Of a stretch of 16,274 nt of DNA, positions 14,950-16,274 are shown piece after piece. The first letter of the stretch is position 1, and each line of letters starts with the position of its first letter. The stretch is from positions 1 through 16,274 of the forward strand of contig JAAYGE010000044.1 of NCBI GenBank assembly GCA_012727835.1, in the 5' to 3' direction. The translations under genes and the position numbers were made by a program. This DNA is from Bacillota bacterium. Lineage in GTDB: Bacteria; Bacillota_H; UBA994; UBA5500. Under the pieces are notes generated by a model. The model saw only the letters and a program-made list of their open reading frames with translations, made no database searches and had not been told where the DNA came from.

Positions 14950-14978
14950 AGATTACCAAAACCATTTAAATAGGCCAA
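14950..14978 (-). promoter_or_regulatory. Weak candidate promoter for cls
   Basis: On the minus strand TTGGCC and TAATCT are 17 bases apart. The -35 hexamer overlaps the left arm of the stem-loop that ends the NlpC/P60 transcript. The match to consensus is modest, so this is only a candidate. Confidence 0.3.
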
Positions 14979-15004
14979 GTATCCCCAATGGGGAGCTTGG
15001 CCTA
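14971..15004 (-). terminator. Stem-loop after the NlpC/P60 gene
   Basis: TAGGCCAAG (14971-14979) pairs with CTTGGCCTA (14996-15004), with an inner CCCC/GGGG stem over a 3-base loop. It lies 10 bases past the NlpC/P60 stop on the minus strand and is followed there by TTTAAATGG. The T-run is short, so termination may be partial. Confidence 0.65.
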
Positions 15005-15014
15005 ATTTAACCAT

Positions 15015-16274
15015 TTAAGGTGATAAAATACGTCGAGCGCCGGCGTAGTGGTTGAGCCAATACCCCGTCAATGAGTTGGTAGTCACCCCGGAGGTAATGG
15101 CGTGCACAATCTTACCGTCACCTATGTAGATTGCCACATGATCTATGGACCCATTGTTGCGCCAGGTATTGCGGAAAAAGACCAGATCACCCTTCTGCAA
15201 GTCCTGCCGGCTTACTACCTGTCCGACTGTGGCTTGCTTGTAGGAAGCGCGCGGCAGTTTATAGCCATACTTCCCAAACACATAGGAGACTAGGCCAGAA
15301 CAATCAAAGGAGTTGGGACCGGTTGCTCCTAAAGCATAGCGTTTACCTACTTGTTGTAGGGCTAAAGCTATTATTTGATCGGCTACCGAGTCTCGGGGCG
15401 GCTCCTGTTCTGGAGGCTGCTGGGCCGGCGGTTGCTGTACAGGTGGTTGCTGAGCCGGTGGCTGTACACCGGTACCCATCCCAAAGCTGGCCGGCTCCGC
15501 ATAGTTGGCATAGGGACGACGAGCCCAGAGGTAGCGGGTGCTATAGAAAGAGGTACTGAGGCTACGCTTAACGACTCTACCCAAGTCAGCATCGATTACC
15601 ACAAACTCGTTATCGCCCACATACATTCCTACCCGATAAGGGGTAGGGGTGCTAGTACCGCGGAAAAAGATCATGTCCCCCGGTCGTAGCTGAGAACGGG
15701 GCACGTGCACCCCAACCGACGCCTGCTCCAGTAAATCGCCGGGTACACTTAGATAAAACTGACCGTAAATATAGCGCATTAGCCCCGTATTGTCCACCCC
15801 ATCAGCCGTGGCTTGCCCGGCCGCATAGGGCATTCCTACCGTCTCTAGCGCCGCCTGCCCCACTGCCTGGTAGATGGGAGCGAAACGGCTGGTGGAAACC
15901 CTTCGTGCGCCCACATAGTGTTCCAAATAATACTTGGAATTCAAATTGCGTCGTACCACGCCATTGGTTGAGCTCGATGAAGCTACAAAATCGCCATCGG
16001 CAAGGTAGATACCCACGTGGATAATATTATTGGTATTGGGACCTTTGAAGAAAACCAGATCACCGGCGGTCAATTGGTTCTTAGATACCGCACTACCAAA
16101 GCTAGACTGGGCCGATAAACTACGAGGCATATCCACACCCATCTTCTGAAATACATGGTAGACCAAACCCGAGTTATCTAGCCCTTGCTCCGGCGTAGAA
16201 CCGCCAAAACGATGGGGCACTCCAACCAATTCACTGGCATACCAAGCCGCCAGCATAGGCCCTCTACTATTAGC
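15015..16274 (-). CDS. Three-domain NlpC/P60 protein, start outside the window
   Basis: The frame is open to the window edge; in-frame codons before the ATG at 16256 contain no stop and no ribosome binding site is seen, so the true start and any signal peptide lie beyond. Counting from that Met, three NlpC/P60-like domains are visible: A (about 1-120), B (about 128-249) and C (about 291-411), with a proline/glutamine linker (264-287) before C. Active NlpC/P60 enzymes are cysteine peptidases that cut peptidoglycan stem peptides. Domain C keeps the catalytic set: C319 in FDCSGL, H373 in IDHVAIY and H385. Domain A has DNSG (N28 for the cysteine) but retains H80; domain B has DNTG (N156 for the cysteine) and R208 for the histidine. 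A and B therefore look inactive and may bind the wall. The role is likely secreted cell-wall remodelling. Confidence 0.88.
   Translation of the reverse strand, partial: ANSRGPMLAAWYASELVGVPHRFGGSTPEQGLDNSGLVYHVFQKMGVDMPRSLSAQSSFGSAVSKNQLTAGDLVFFKGPNTNNIIHVGIYLADGDFVASSSSTNGVVRRNLNSKYYLEHYVGARRVSTSRFAPIYQAVGQAALETVGMPYAAGQATADGVDNTGLMRYIYGQFYLSVPGDLLEQASVGVHVPRSQLRPGDMIFFRGTSTPTPYRVGMYVGDNEFVVIDADLGRVVKRSLSTSFYSTRYLWARRPYANYAEPASFGMGTGVQPPAQQPPVQQPPAQQPPEQEPPRDSVADQIIALALQQVGKRYALGATGPNSFDCSGLVSYVFGKYGYKLPRASYKQATVGQVVSRQDLQKGDLVFFRNTWRNNGSIDHVAIYIGDGKIVHAITSGVTTNSLTGYWLNHYAGARRILSP
15405..15464 (-). repeat. Four 15-base units coding QPPxQ in the NlpC/P60 linker
   Basis: Four tandem units encode QPPAQ, QPPVQ, QPPAQ and QPPEQ, followed by a degraded EPPRD. 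The units differ mainly at third codon positions, so selection has kept the peptide pattern. Such linkers are flexible spacers in wall-associated proteins. Copy number may vary between strains. Confidence 0.85.

Noticed and set aside
14960..15018. 10-base direct repeat AACCATTTAA flanking the NlpC/P60 terminator stem-loop, like a target-site duplication
   Set aside because: The repeat is AT-rich and short, and the 39 bases between the copies form only a terminator hairpin, with no mobile element signature.
1..16274. Defence island, CRISPR, prophage, toxin-antitoxin or biosynthetic cluster
   Set aside because: All recognisable genes are metabolic, translational or envelope genes; no nuclease, integrase, spacer array, phage structural gene or small toxin pair was seen.

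Overview
The window looks like a chromosomal segment of a Bacillota (Firmicutes) bacterium, probably clostridial. The evidence is a T-box leader on a lysyl-tRNA synthetase gene, strong AGGAGG-type ribosome binding sites, several GTG starts, a DegV protein, compact intrinsic terminators and roughly balanced base composition. The genus cannot be told from the sequence. Genes are mostly single or paired housekeeping and metabolic units. I see no insertion sequence, integrase, CRISPR array, rRNA or tRNA.

Left part, 1-2987 (+ strand): the 3' end of a CBS-domain protein overlaps a full-length paralogue (DUF21, CBS pair, CorC_HlyC domain). It is followed by a terminator, an unexplained structured leader, and a metal-dependent amidohydrolase closed by a stem-loop. 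A small membrane protein (3027-3533) lies convergent to it.

Middle, 3628-8983 (+ strand): an alpha-oxoamine synthase of the glycine C-acetyltransferase type with its own promoter and terminator, a DegV protein, a class V aminotransferase/cysteine desulfurase-like enzyme, and then a clear promoter, lysine T-box leader and lysS with terminator.

Right part, 9096-16274: a DUF4097-type envelope protein gene broken by one in-frame amber codon; diaminopropionate ammonia-lyase (- strand), divergent from a trypsin-like protease without a signal peptide; an SDR-type L-threonine 3-dehydrogenase (- strand); a cardiolipin synthase-type phospholipase D protein (- strand); and a three-domain NlpC/P60 protein (- strand) running off the right edge, in which only the last domain keeps its catalytic residues.

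Functionally there is an amino-acid catabolism theme: threonine dehydrogenase and the candidate 2-amino-3-ketobutyrate ligase would convert threonine to glycine and acetyl-CoA, and diaminopropionate lyase yields pyruvate and ammonia. There is also an envelope theme (CNNM/CorC proteins, DUF4097, cardiolipin synthase, NlpC/P60). The points most worth a second look are the amber-interrupted DUF4097 gene, the NlpC/P60 protein with two degenerate domains, and the cytoplasmic-looking serine protease. I found no convincing new multi-gene system.
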